DNA from: DASUFI01 sp036274635
GTDB lineage: Bacteria; Planctomycetota; B15-G4
DNA length: 16,190 nucleotides
Direction: 5' to 3'
Assembly (NCBI GenBank): GCA_036274635.1
Contig: DASUFI010000064.1
Coordinates: 1 to 16,190, forward strand
Both the position numbers and the translations under genes were made by a program. Positions within the stretch are counted from its first letter, which is position 1. Each line of letters opens with the position of its first letter. Positions 1-8,008 of this stretch are shown piece after piece. Below the pieces are notes generated by a model. It was given only the letters and a program-made list of their open reading frames with translations. It was not told where the DNA came from and searched no databases.

Positions 1-50
1 CGGAAGGCCGGCGCGCGGCCCTCGCTCATCTCATCACGTGAGGCGGTCAT
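1..50 (-). CDS. possible 5' end of a divergent gene, cut by window edge
   Basis: Reading the minus strand from an ATG at 50-48 gives 16 codons without a stop, beginning MTASRDEMSEGRAPAF, before the window ends. A GGAG lies about ten bases before this ATG, which is a slightly long but possible ribosome binding distance. A second in-frame ATG lies at 29-27. The placement, divergent from glpK with 189 bases between, is normal for a gene start. Sixteen codons in such GC-rich DNA prove little, no family can be named, and an open frame of this length is expected by chance. Confidence 0.22.
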   Translation of the reverse strand, partial: MTASRDEMSEGRAPAF

Positions 51-174
51 GGCGCGCGATCTCCGGGTGCCGCCGGGCCGCTGCGCGGGAGCGCCGCACG
101 CGGCGGTCGAATGACCGCCGAGCGCCAGGCGCCCAGCCAACACCCATGGGCTGTGGGGGATATCGGCAGAGCCC

Positions 175-200
175 GGCCGGAAGTTTTGCCCCTTCCGGCC
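175..200. repeat. perfect 9-bp inverted repeat upstream of glpK
   Basis: GGCCGGAAG (175-183) and CTTCCGGCC (192-200) are exact reverse complements around an 8-base loop, TTTTGCCC. The repeat ends about 28 bases before the putative -10 hexamer of glpK and lies just upstream of where a -35 box would fall. It could be an operator, a transcriptional hairpin, or a by-product of the GC-rich composition. The remainder of 51-239 holds further CCGGCCTT direct repeats (about 200-207 and 211-218) and no convincing gene. Confidence 0.5.
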
Positions 201-227
201 CGGCCTTGGGCCGGCCTTCCCGGCCGA

Positions 228-233
228 TAGGCT
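228..233 (+). promoter_or_regulatory. putative -10 element of glpK (leaderless)
   Basis: TAGGCT fits the TAnnnT pattern and ends six bases before the glpK ATG at 240. TTGGGC at 206-211, 16 bases further upstream, is a weak -35 candidate. A GGAG at 234-237 lies only two bases from the ATG, too close to act as a normal ribosome binding site. If transcription starts at or next to the ATG, the mRNA would be leaderless. Three other + strand genes in this window show the same arrangement. Confidence 0.4.
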
Positions 234-239
234 GGAGCC

Positions 240-1748
240 ATGCCGCGCCGGCTCCTCGCCATCGACCAGGGCACCACGAGCACGCGCGCCCTGCTCGTGG
301 ACGAGGCCGGCAGCGCCCTTTCCCTGGCCCGGCGCGAGCTGCCCCAGCACTTCCCGCGCGACGGCTGGGTCGAGCACGACGCCGAGCGCATCCTCGCCGA
401 CACCCTCGACTGCGTCCGCGAGGCGCTCGCCCCGCTCACCGCCGCCGAGCTGCGCGCCGGCGCGCTCTCCGCCATCGGCGTCACCAACCAGCGCGAGACC
501 GTCGTGCTCTGGGAGCGCGCGACCGGCCGCGCGCTGCACCACGCCCTCGTCTGGCAGGACCGCCGCACCGCCGACCGCTGCGAGCGCCTGCGCGCCGCAG
601 GCCGCGAGCCGCTCGTCCAACGCCGCACCGGCCTGCTGCTCGACCCCTACTTCTCCGCCACCAAGCTCGCGTGGCTGCTGGACTCGCTGCCCGGCGCGCG
701 CCGGCGCGCCGAGCGCGGCGAGCTGCTGGCCGGCACCATCGACAGCTGGCTGCTGTGGCACCTGCAGGGCGGCGCCGCCCGCGGCGCGCGCCACCTCACC
801 GACGCCACCAACGCCTCCCGCACCTCGCTCTTCGACATCGCCGCGCAGCGCTGGGACGACGAGCTGCTCGACCTCTTCGAGGTGCCGCGCGCGCTGCTGC
901 CCGAGGTGCTCGACTCGGCGGCGGACTTCGGCGCCACGGACCCCGCGCTCTTCGGCGCGCCGCTGCCCCTGCGGGGCGTCGCGGGCGACCAGCAGGCCGC
1001 CGCCGTCGGTCAGGCCTGCTTCCGCGCCGGCCAGATGAAGGCCACCTACGGCACCGGGGCCTTCGTGCTCCTGCACACCGGCCACAGCGTGCCGCTCTCG
1101 CGCCACCGCCTGCTGGGCACGGTCGCCCTGCGCCTCGCCGGCACGGCCACCTACGCGCTCGAGGGCAGCATCTTCTCCGCCGGCAGCACCCTGCAGTGGC
1201 TGCGCGATGGCCTGCACCTCTTCGCGCGCGCCGACGAGAGCGAGGCCCTCGCGCGCCGCGCCCACCCCGCCCGTCGCGTGCACCTCGTGCCCGCCTTCAC
1301 CGGCCTCGGCGCGCCGCACTGGGACCCCGACGCCCGCGGCGCGCTGCTGGGCCTCACGCGCGACACCTCGCCCGCCGACATCGCTGCCGCGGCCCTGCAA
1401 TCGGTGGCCTTCCAGACCGCCGACCTGCTCGACGCCATGTCCGCCGACGCCGCGCCGCGCCCGCAGGCCCTGCGCGTCGACGGCGGCCTCGCCGCCAACG
1501 CCTACGCCATGCAGTTCCTGGCCGACGTTCTCGACCTGCCCGTCGAGCGGCCCCACGCCCTCGAGACCACCGCGCTCGGCGCCGCCGTCGTCGCGGGCCT
1601 CGGCGCGGGCGTCTTCACCTCCACCGAGGAGCTGGCCGCGCGCTGGCAACGCTCCGCCCACTGGCAGCCGCGCATGGGTGCCGACGAGCGCGCCGAGCGC
1701 CTGGCCGGCTGGCGCGCCGCCGTCTCGCGCGTGCTGACCCCTCGCTGA
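240..1748 (+). CDS. glpK: glycerol kinase GlpK
   Basis: GlpK phosphorylates glycerol with ATP to sn-glycerol-3-phosphate in the cytoplasm and traps imported glycerol. The 502-residue product has the same length as the E. coli enzyme. The N-terminal phosphate-binding motif DQGTTSTR is at residues 9-16, the glycerol-contacting R85-E86 lies in GVTNQRET, and W105 lies in LVWQDRR. The catalytic aspartate is D250 in VAGDQQAA, followed by the KATYGTGAF stretch. These cover both lobes of the FGGY/actin-like ATPase fold. The ATG at 240 gives the normal N-terminus, with DQG nine residues in. It is followed after one base by glpD, so the two are almost certainly co-transcribed and translationally coupled. 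No glpF channel or glpR/glpP-type regulator lies in the window. No truncation or missing key residue was seen. Confidence 0.97.
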   Translation: MPRRLLAIDQGTTSTRALLVDEAGSALSLARRELPQHFPRDGWVEHDAERILADTLDCVREALAPLTAAELRAGALSAIGVTNQRETVVLWERATGRALHHALVWQDRRTADRCERLRAAGREPLVQRRTGLLLDPYFSATKLAWLLDSLPGARRRAERGELLAGTIDSWLLWHLQGGAARGARHLTDATNASRTSLFDIAAQRWDDELLDLFEVPRALLPEVLDSAADFGATDPALFGAPLPLRGVAGDQQAAAVGQACFRAGQMKATYGTGAFVLLHTGHSVPLSRHRLLGTVALRLAGTATYALEGSIFSAGSTLQWLRDGLHLFARADESEALARRAHPARRVHLVPAFTGLGAPHWDPDARGALLGLTRDTSPADIAAAALQSVAFQTADLLDAMSADAAPRPQALRVDGGLAANAYAMQFLADVLDLPVERPHALETTALGAAVVAGLGAGVFTSTEELAARWQRSAHWQPRMGADERAERLAGWRAAVSRVLTPR

Positions 1749-1749
1749 G

Positions 1750-3300
<1,551 letters not shown>

Positions 3301-3364
3301 CGCCGCTTCGCCCTTTCCCACTTCGCCCACGACTTGTCCACAGCCGCCCCCCTCTGCGGGAGCC

Positions 3365-3380
3365 CGAAAGGCCGCTTTCG
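3365..3380 (-). terminator. small hairpin between convergent glpD and GDPD genes
   Basis: CGAAAG (3365-3370) and CTTTCG (3375-3380) form a six-base-pair stem with a GCCG loop, starting one base beyond the stop codon of the - strand phosphodiesterase gene. In the 81-base convergent gap this is the only clear hairpin. There is no T tract on either side, so intrinsic termination would be weak. The call rests on position and symmetry only. Confidence 0.35.
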
Positions 3381-3381
3381 C

Positions 3382-4122
3382 TCAGGTCGCCCGGCGCAGC
3401 AGGTCCAGCCGGTCGGTGAAGAAGCCGTCCACGCCCCAGCTCGAGAGCAGGGCCGCGCGTGGCGCGCTGTTCACCGTCCATGCCAGCAGCGGCACCTGCC
3501 GCGCCTTCACGCTGGCTGCCTGCGGACGCGTCAGCGGGCGCTGGTCGACGTGCAGCGACACGCCTTCCACGGCGCGCAGCCGCGTCCACCAGTCGCGCGG
3601 CAACGCTTCCACGCACAGCGCGCGCCGCAGCCCCGGCTCGGCCGCGCGCGCGGCGTGCAGCGCCGCATCGCTGAAGCTCGACAGCAGCGGCGGCGGCAGC
3701 CGCGCAGGCCACAGCCGCGCGACCGCGCGCGCCACGTCCCGCCCGACAGCTTCATCGTTCCCACCCGCCGACTTGATCTCCACGTTCGCGCCCAGGTGCA
3801 GCTCCTCGCACAGCGCGACGACCTGCTCCAGCGTCGGCAGCCGCTCGCCCGCGAAGGCCGCGCCGAACCAGCGCCCCGCGTCCAGCGCCGCCAACTGCTC
3901 CCATCCGCACGCCGCCGCGAGCCCGCGCCCGTCCGTCGTGCGCTCCAGCTCCTCGTCGTGCAGCAGGAACAGCCGCCCATCACGCGAGCGCTGCACGTCG
4001 AACTCCACCCAGCTCGCGCCCAGCCGCGCGGCGGCGCGCAGCGAGGCCAGCGTGTTCTCCGGCGCATGCAGCAGCGCGCCGCGGTGGGCCAGCAGGCGAG
4101 GCAGGGGCGGGCGGGGAGCCAT
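3382..4122 (-). CDS. ugpQ: cytoplasmic glycerophosphodiester phosphodiesterase (UgpQ type)
   Basis: The enzyme hydrolyses glycerophosphodiesters from phospholipid turnover to glycerol-3-phosphate plus an alcohol. The 246-residue product matches the length of E. coli UgpQ and has no signal peptide. GDPD motifs appear in order: AHRG with H13, APENT (20-24), EFDVQ with metal ligands E40 and D42, LLHDE with H55, NVEIK near residue 114, WTVN, and the closing GVDGFFTDRLD. H13 and H55 are the expected catalytic pair. The gene converges on glpD and lies 45 bases downstream of a small HTH gene on the same strand, so the two may be one transcript. Its product feeds GlpD directly, which makes the neighbourhood a glycerol-3-phosphate supply and oxidation unit. 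No Shine-Dalgarno or TAnnnT box precedes the ATG at 4122, consistent with transcription from further upstream. Confidence 0.93.
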   Translation of the reverse strand: MAPRPPLPRLLAHRGALLHAPENTLASLRAAARLGASWVEFDVQRSRDGRLFLLHDEELERTTDGRGLAAACGWEQLAALDAGRWFGAAFAGERLPTLEQVVALCEELHLGANVEIKSAGGNDEAVGRDVARAVARLWPARLPPPLLSSFSDAALHAARAAEPGLRRALCVEALPRDWWTRLRAVEGVSLHVDQRPLTRPQAASVKARQVPLLAWTVNSAPRAALLSSWGVDGFFTDRLDLLRRAT

Positions 4123-4167
4123 AGGGCGCCGCGACAGGCTGGCAGACGCGGGGCGGCGCGTCCACCG

Positions 4168-4542
4168 TCAGTCCGGCGCGTCGTGGAAGTCGCTCTCCCG
4201 CTCGCCCGGCCAACGCATCGGCTTCGCCGACGCGAAGCGGATCAGCTCGCCGACCGCCGCAAGCCTGCCCTCGCGCAGCAGGCACTGCTGGACGAAGCGG
4301 CCCGTGGGGCGCACGCGGTCGAGCGGCCAACGTCGCACGACGATCTGATCGCGCAGCGCCAGCAGCAGGTCGCGCGGCAGGCCCGCAGCGGCGATGCAGT
4401 TGCCTTGGCGGGCTTCCCAGCGGGCCACGGTCGTCGGGTGCACGCCGAGCACTTCGGCGAAGTCGGCTCGAAGCAGGTTCAAAGCGGCGCGGATGCGGTT
4501 GACGTCCTGGCCCGTGATCGGAGTGAGTTCGGAGGTGTGCAT
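4168..4542 (-). CDS. small helix-turn-helix (XRE/HTH_3-like) regulator
   Basis: The predicted protein has 124 residues from the ATG at 4542. An upstream in-frame TTG at 4593 would add 17 residues rich in proline and arginine with no structure, and is less likely. Residues 10-43 form an XRE-type DNA-binding unit: TGQDVNRIRAALNL, then RADFAEVLGVHPTTVARWE with the recognition helix PTTVARWE. This resembles the HTH at the C-terminus of MqsA/YgiT antitoxins, but no zinc cysteines are present. The remaining 80 residues are helical with no recognised domain. It may regulate the downstream phosphodiesterase gene, itself, or the divergent MATE gene, since the palindromic element at 4621-4731 lies upstream of both it and the transporter. 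No toxin partner is visible. The fold assignment is reasonably firm; its targets are inference. Confidence 0.8.
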   Translation of the reverse strand: MHTSELTPITGQDVNRIRAALNLLRADFAEVLGVHPTTVARWEARQGNCIAAAGLPRDLLLALRDQIVVRRWPLDRVRPTGRFVQQCLLREGRLAAVGELIRFASAKPMRWPGERESDFHDAPD

Positions 4543-4620
4543 GACAGGCAGTCGTGGGCGCGGCGCCGGCGTGACTCCCCGAGGCGGGTACAAGAACGAG
4601 TCGAGGGGTCTCGTCGAGCG

Positions 4621-4731
4621 CTTCGACTGATGCTCGACTCATGCACTGCATCGGCAAAGCTTCAGTCGCATGCGGGCGCACGTGCACTGAAGCTTGACTG
4701 ATGCACTGCATATGCAGTGCCTCAGTCGAAG
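4621..4731. repeat. 111-bp nested palindromic element
   Basis: The element is bounded by perfect 10-bp terminal inverted repeats, CTTCGACTGA (4621-4630) and TCAGTCGAAG (4722-4731). Inside lie two 41-bp direct repeats, at 4626-4666 and 4686-4726, identical at 33 of 41 positions by hand alignment and both containing ATGCACTGCAT (4641-4651, 4701-4711). A second perfect 10-bp inverted repeat, AAGCTTCAGT / ACTGAAGCTT (4657-4666, 4686-4695), flanks a 19-base spacer that itself contains the 8-bp palindromes CGCATGCG (4667-4674) and GCACGTGC (4678-4685). Base composition is less GC-rich than the surroundings. It lies between divergent genes, 78 bases from the HTH start and 106 from the MATE start. 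It could be a multi-site operator, a dispersed extragenic palindrome, or a remnant of a small non-autonomous element. Confidence 0.85.
4696..4727. repeat. 32-bp near-perfect palindrome inside the element
   Basis: The core GCACTGCATATGCAGTGC (4703-4720) is a perfect 18-bp palindrome. It extends to 4696-4727 with a single mismatched pair, T4702 against C4721. TTGACT at 4694-4699 resembles a -35 box but has no matching -10 at the right distance. Because of the symmetry, both strands translate to similar peptides here, which is a by-product and not evidence of coding. Confidence 0.9.
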
Positions 4732-4824
4732 TGAGGCGACCAAGACCTCGACATGCGACGGAGCGCACCGGTTCCGTCATCGTGGCGCGCCGGGCGACGG
4801 TGCCGGCCCGCCCGTCGCGGCTGA

Positions 4825-4830
4825 TATCGT
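4825..4830 (+). promoter_or_regulatory. putative -10 element of the MATE gene (leaderless)
   Basis: TATCGT fits TAnnnT and ends seven bases before the ATG at 4838. No -35 box is evident 16-18 bases upstream, and no Shine-Dalgarno sequence lies before the ATG. Position relative to the start matches three other + strand genes in the window. The stretch 4732-4824 between this box and the palindromic element shows nothing else recognisable. Confidence 0.38.
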
Positions 4831-4837
4831 GGCCGGG

Positions 4838-6247
4838 ATGGACACGGCGGGCGGGCAGGGCTGGCAGCGGGTCGCGACGGGCTGGCGGGAAGAGGCGCGG
4901 GCGCAGGCGCGGCTGGCGGGGCCGGTGGTCGTGGTGCAGCTCGGCCTGTTCGCGATGGGGATGGTGGACGTGATCATGGTGGGTCACGCGCCGGGCGCGG
5001 TGGCCACGCAGATGGCGGGCGTGGCGCTGGGCTCGATGTACACGTGGGTCATCCTGGCCTTCGGCATGGGCACGCTCATGGCGCTGGACCCGCTGGTGTC
5101 GCAGGCGCTGGGCGCGGGCGAGCGGGCGACGGTGACGCGGCACGTGCAGCGGGCGGTGGTCATGGCGCTGCTGCTGGCGGCGGGCGCCGGGCTGCTGCTG
5201 CAGTTCGCGGAGCCGGTGCTGCGGCTGCTGGGGCAGCAGGAGACGGCCATCCCCATCGCGGCCGGCTACGCGCGCTGGGCGGTGCCGGGCGCGCCGGCCT
5301 TCCTGCTCTTCGTGGTGGGGCGGCAATCGCTGCAGGCGCTGCACGCGCTGCGGCCGCTCATCGTGACGGTGGTGCTGGCCAACCTGCTCAACGCGGCGCT
5401 GGACTGGGGCTTCATCAGGGGCGCGTGGGGGCTGCCGGCGATGGGGGCGGTGGGCACGTCGGTGGCCACCTCCATCTGCCGCTGGGTCATGCTCGGACTG
5501 CTGCTGTGGATGGCGTGGCCGCTGCTGGGCGAGCACCTGCGGCCGTTCCACTGGAGGGAGGCGCGGGAGTGGGGGCCGCTGTGGCGCACGCTGCGGCTGG
5601 GCTTTCCCAACGGCCTGATGATGGACCTCGAGATCGCGGCCTTCAGCACCATCTCGATCTGGATGAACTGGCTGGGCGACACGCAGCTGGCGGGGCACTA
5701 CGCCGCGCTGAACCTCGCGGCGCTGTCCTTCATGGTGCCGGTGGGCATCTCGGCGGCGGCGGCTGTGCGGGTGGGGCTGGCCATCGGGCGCGGGGACGCG
5801 GAGGGCGCGCGCCGCTCGGCGAAGGTGTCGCTGTGCGCGGGCGGCGGCGTGATGTGCGTCTCGGCCGCCTTGTTCGCGCTCATGCCGCACACGCTGGCGG
5901 GGCTGTACACGTCGGACGCGGCGATCCTTGCGCTGGCGGCCTCGCTGCTGCCCATCGCGGCGGTGTTCCAGGTGTTCGACGGGCTGCAGATCGTGAGCGG
6001 CGGCGTGCTGAGGGGCAGCGGCGACACGCGCACGCCCATGCTCGTGTACCTGTTCGGCTACTGGGCCTTCGGGTTGCCGCTGGCCTACTGGCTGGGGATC
6101 GTGCGGGGGCACGGACCGCAGGGCATGTGGTGGGCGCTGGTCGCGGCGCTGGCGGTGGTGGCCACGGTGCTGGTGCTGAGGGTGCGGTCGCGGCTGGCGC
6201 GGGGCGTCGAGCGCACGGACGTCGAGCGGCGCGGCGAGGCGGCGTAG
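4838..6247 (+). CDS. MATE family multidrug/sodium antiporter (NorM-like)
   Basis: This is an inner-membrane MATE transporter, a family that exports cationic drugs or metabolites in exchange for Na+ or H+. The 469-residue product from ATG 4838 has the family's usual size and about 12 hydrophobic segments in two halves. The first helix follows a short basic-amphipathic leader and contains QLGLFAMGMVDVIMVGH. The second half carries the typical FDGLQIVSGGVLRGSGDTRTP segment late in the protein. An in-frame TTG at 4694 would add 48 residues, but those are encoded by the palindromic element, so the 4838 start is preferred. The gene is divergent from the HTH regulator and converges on the RedB-like gene with 19 bases between stops. 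Substrate cannot be predicted from sequence. Confidence 0.93.
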   Translation: MDTAGGQGWQRVATGWREEARAQARLAGPVVVVQLGLFAMGMVDVIMVGHAPGAVATQMAGVALGSMYTWVILAFGMGTLMALDPLVSQALGAGERATVTRHVQRAVVMALLLAAGAGLLLQFAEPVLRLLGQQETAIPIAAGYARWAVPGAPAFLLFVVGRQSLQALHALRPLIVTVVLANLLNAALDWGFIRGAWGLPAMGAVGTSVATSICRWVMLGLLLWMAWPLLGEHLRPFHWREAREWGPLWRTLRLGFPNGLMMDLEIAAFSTISIWMNWLGDTQLAGHYAALNLAALSFMVPVGISAAAAVRVGLAIGRGDAEGARRSAKVSLCAGGGVMCVSAALFALMPHTLAGLYTSDAAILALAASLLPIAAVFQVFDGLQIVSGGVLRGSGDTRTPMLVYLFGYWAFGLPLAYWLGIVRGHGPQGMWWALVAALAVVATVLVLRVRSRLARGVERTDVERRGEAA

Positions 6248-6266
6248 GACGGCGCCGGGGCCGCGC

Positions 6267-6884
6267 TCAGGAGTGGTCGCCGATGCCCTGCAGGGAGCAG
6301 CCGAAGGTGGGCTCGTGCCGCACGCCCTGGCCGTCGAGGAGCCACGTCTGCAGGACCTCGCCGTCGCCCACCTGGCCGAGGGCCGGCGTGATGCCGCCGC
6401 GATAGAGCAGCGTGCCATCCGGCGCGAAGATCAGCGCGCAGCCCGAGGTGCTCACGTTGAAGAAGCCGGCCGCCGCGCCCAGGTGGTCCTCGCGGACGGT
6501 CGCGCCGGGGATGGACTCGGCCTCGGACTTGATGGGCGAGCCCTTCCAGTGCGCGAGCAGCGCGGGGTCCTCGTACATCATGATCGTCACGTTCGCGTGG
6601 CCGGCGCAGCGCTCCATGACGTGGGCCAGCGTCTGCAGCGTGGCCTCCGTGCCGCGGCACTGCGGGTGGACGAAGAGCAGCAGGGTGAGGCGCGCGGGAT
6701 CCAGCGTCAGCGGCGCGCCCTCGGGCCAGTTGCGGGACTTCGCGCTGGCCTTCTGCTCCTCGCGCGCGGCCCACAGCGTGAAGGCGACCAGGGCCACGAG
6801 CAGGCCCGCGGTCCACAGCCCGGCCTCGCGCAGGTTGACCTTCAGGCCCGCCGGCTTGCTCTTCGCGCCTCTGGCATTCCGCAT
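6267..6884 (-). CDS. membrane-anchored RedB-like thioredoxin-fold protein
   Basis: The 205-residue product has a basic N-terminus, one membrane segment at about residues 22-40 (GLWTAGLLVALVAFTLWAA) and a thioredoxin-like domain expected to face the periplasm. LTLLLFVHPQCRGTEATL (residues 66-83) holds the active-site position. The later segments SIPGATVREDHLGAA, STSGCALIFAPDGTLLYRGGITP, the GQVGDGE turn and the terminal FGCSLQ (C196) match the RedB-type protein layout as I remember it. Relatives usually show CPC (CxC) after HP, whereas here it is C76-R77-G78, so the second cysteine is missing and the usual redox chemistry may be altered or lost. An ATG at 6968 would add 28 residues of low-complexity sequence before the helix, so 6884 is preferred. 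It is divergent from a quinone oxidoreductase. RedB identity is from memory of the family pattern. Confidence 0.72.
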   Translation of the reverse strand: MRNARGAKSKPAGLKVNLREAGLWTAGLLVALVAFTLWAAREEQKASAKSRNWPEGAPLTLDPARLTLLLFVHPQCRGTEATLQTLAHVMERCAGHANVTIMMYEDPALLAHWKGSPIKSEAESIPGATVREDHLGAAAGFFNVSTSGCALIFAPDGTLLYRGGITPALGQVGDGEVLQTWLLDGQGVRHEPTFGCSLQGIGDHS

Positions 6885-6953
6885 GGGCTGCCCATCGGCA
6901 GGATGGGCATGTGACCTTGAGCCGCCGGCCTCGGCCGCGTGGCGAGGGCCCGC

Positions 6954-6959
6954 TACACT
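6954..6959 (+). promoter_or_regulatory. putative -10 element of the quinone oxidoreductase gene (leaderless)
   Basis: TACACT, one base from TATACT, ends seven bases before the ATG at 6967. No Shine-Dalgarno site is present in the intervening GCGCGCC, and no good -35 lies 16-18 bases upstream. The box sits in the 82-base gap between this gene and the divergent RedB-like gene. Confidence 0.42.
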
Positions 6960-6966
6960 GCGCGCC

Positions 6967-8007
6967 ATGCCGACGGGGACCAGCCGCTATGCCGCCCGCT
7001 GCGTGCGGATCGCGGCCCCGGGCGGTCCGGAGGTGCTCGCGCCGGGCAGCCGCCTGCTGCGCGCGCCGCAGCGGGGCGAGCTGCTGGTGGAGGTGGCCGC
7101 CTGCGGCGTCAACCGCGCCGACATCCTGCAGCGCCAGGGCCACTACCCCGCGCCGCCGGACGTGCCGCCCGACGTGCCCGGCCTGGAGTACGCCGGCACC
7201 ATCGCCGAGGTCGGCGCGGACGCCGTCGGTCCCCTCGGCCAGCGGTGGCGCGCGGGCGAGCGGGTCATGGGCCTGGTGGGCGGCGGCGCGCTGTCGTCGC
7301 TGCTGCTCGCACCCGCCGACCAGGCGCTGCCCGTGCCCGAGCGCCTCTCGCTGGAGCAGGCGGCCGCGACGCCCGAGGCCTTCCTCACCGCGTGGGACGC
7401 ACTGGTGCTGCAGGCGCGGCTGCGCGCGGGCGAGGTCGTGCTGGTGCACGCGGCGGGCAGCGGCGTCGGCACCGCGGCACTGCAGCTGGCCCGCGCGCGC
7501 GGCGCCACGGTCGCGGGCACGTCGCGCACGGCGGAGAAGCTCGAACGCTGCCGAGCACTGGGGCTGCAGCACGCCCTGACGGTGGCTCGCGCCGACCGCC
7601 AGACGCCCGCGCGCTTCGCCGAGGCGCTGCTCGCCGCCACCGGCGGCCGGCCCGCCGACGTGATCCTCGACGTCGTCGGCGCCGCCTACCTCGACGAGAA
7701 CCTGCGCGCCCTCGCGCCGCGCGGCCGCATGGTGTGCCTCGGGCTGCTGGGGGGTGCGACGGCGACGCTGCCGCTGGGGCGCCTGCTCGAGCGCCGCGCG
7801 CACCTCATGGGCTCCACGCTGCGCAACCGCCCCGACGAGGAGAAGGCCGCGCTGGCCTCCGCCTTCTGCGCGCAGGTCCTGCCGGCGCTGGCGGACGGCC
7901 GCCTCGCGCCCGTGGTGGACGCCGTGCTGCCGGTGAGCGAGGTGCGCGCCGCGCACGAGCGCGTCGAGCGGGGCGAGGTGTTCGGGAAGCTGGTGCTGAG
8001 ATGGTGA
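6967..8007 (+). CDS. NAD(P)H:quinone oxidoreductase, PIG3-type MDR family
   Basis: This is a zinc-independent medium-chain dehydrogenase/reductase that probably reduces quinones or other electrophilic carbonyls with NADPH in the cytoplasm. The 346-residue product has the N-terminal GroES-like domain with ACGVNRADILQRQGHYPAPP, the diagnostic stretch of the PIG3 (TP53I3-like) subgroup, then PGLEYAGTIAEVG. The Rossmann domain starts at VLVHAAGSGVGTAALQLA (glycines at 164, 166, 168), followed by a TSRTAEKLERC segment consistent with NADPH preference. The final GEVFGKLVLRW is typical of the family's C-terminus. The frame is open far upstream to 6412 but that part lies on top of the RedB gene, so ATG 6967 is the sensible start. 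It is followed after one base by the GTG of the next gene. Confidence 0.93.
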   Translation: MPTGTSRYAARCVRIAAPGGPEVLAPGSRLLRAPQRGELLVEVAACGVNRADILQRQGHYPAPPDVPPDVPGLEYAGTIAEVGADAVGPLGQRWRAGERVMGLVGGGALSSLLLAPADQALPVPERLSLEQAAATPEAFLTAWDALVLQARLRAGEVVLVHAAGSGVGTAALQLARARGATVAGTSRTAEKLERCRALGLQHALTVARADRQTPARFAEALLAATGGRPADVILDVVGAAYLDENLRALAPRGRMVCLGLLGGATATLPLGRLLERRAHLMGSTLRNRPDEEKAALASAFCAQVLPALADGRLAPVVDAVLPVSEVRAAHERVERGEVFGKLVLRW

Positions 8008-8008
8008 G

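Noticed and set aside
4168..4542. HTH gene as the antitoxin of a toxin-antitoxin pair
   Set aside because: No small toxin-like gene lies next to it on either side; the downstream gene is a clear metabolic phosphodiesterase.
4694..4716. Promoter from TTGACT and TATGCA within the palindrome
   Set aside because: The spacing is 11 bases, too short for a -35/-10 pair, and both hexamers are forced by the palindrome.
4621..4731. Repeated peptide pattern (EALHMQC... / EALPMQC...) on the - strand as a possible repeat protein
   Set aside because: Because the DNA is palindromic, both strands give near-identical short peptides. There is no start, ribosome site or downstream domain to support a protein.
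4621..4731. CRISPR array or iteron origin
   Set aside because: There are only two degenerate units with a single spacer, no cas or replication gene nearby, and the units are themselves palindromic.
4694..4837. 48-residue N-terminal extension of the MATE protein from a TTG
   Set aside because: The extension is translated from the palindromic element and the intergenic stretch. MATE proteins start close to the first helix, as the ATG at 4838 gives.
6885..6968. RedB-like gene starting at the upstream ATG 6968
   Set aside because: The added 28 residues are low-complexity and place the membrane anchor far from the N-terminus; the shorter start gives a basic N-terminus directly before the helix.
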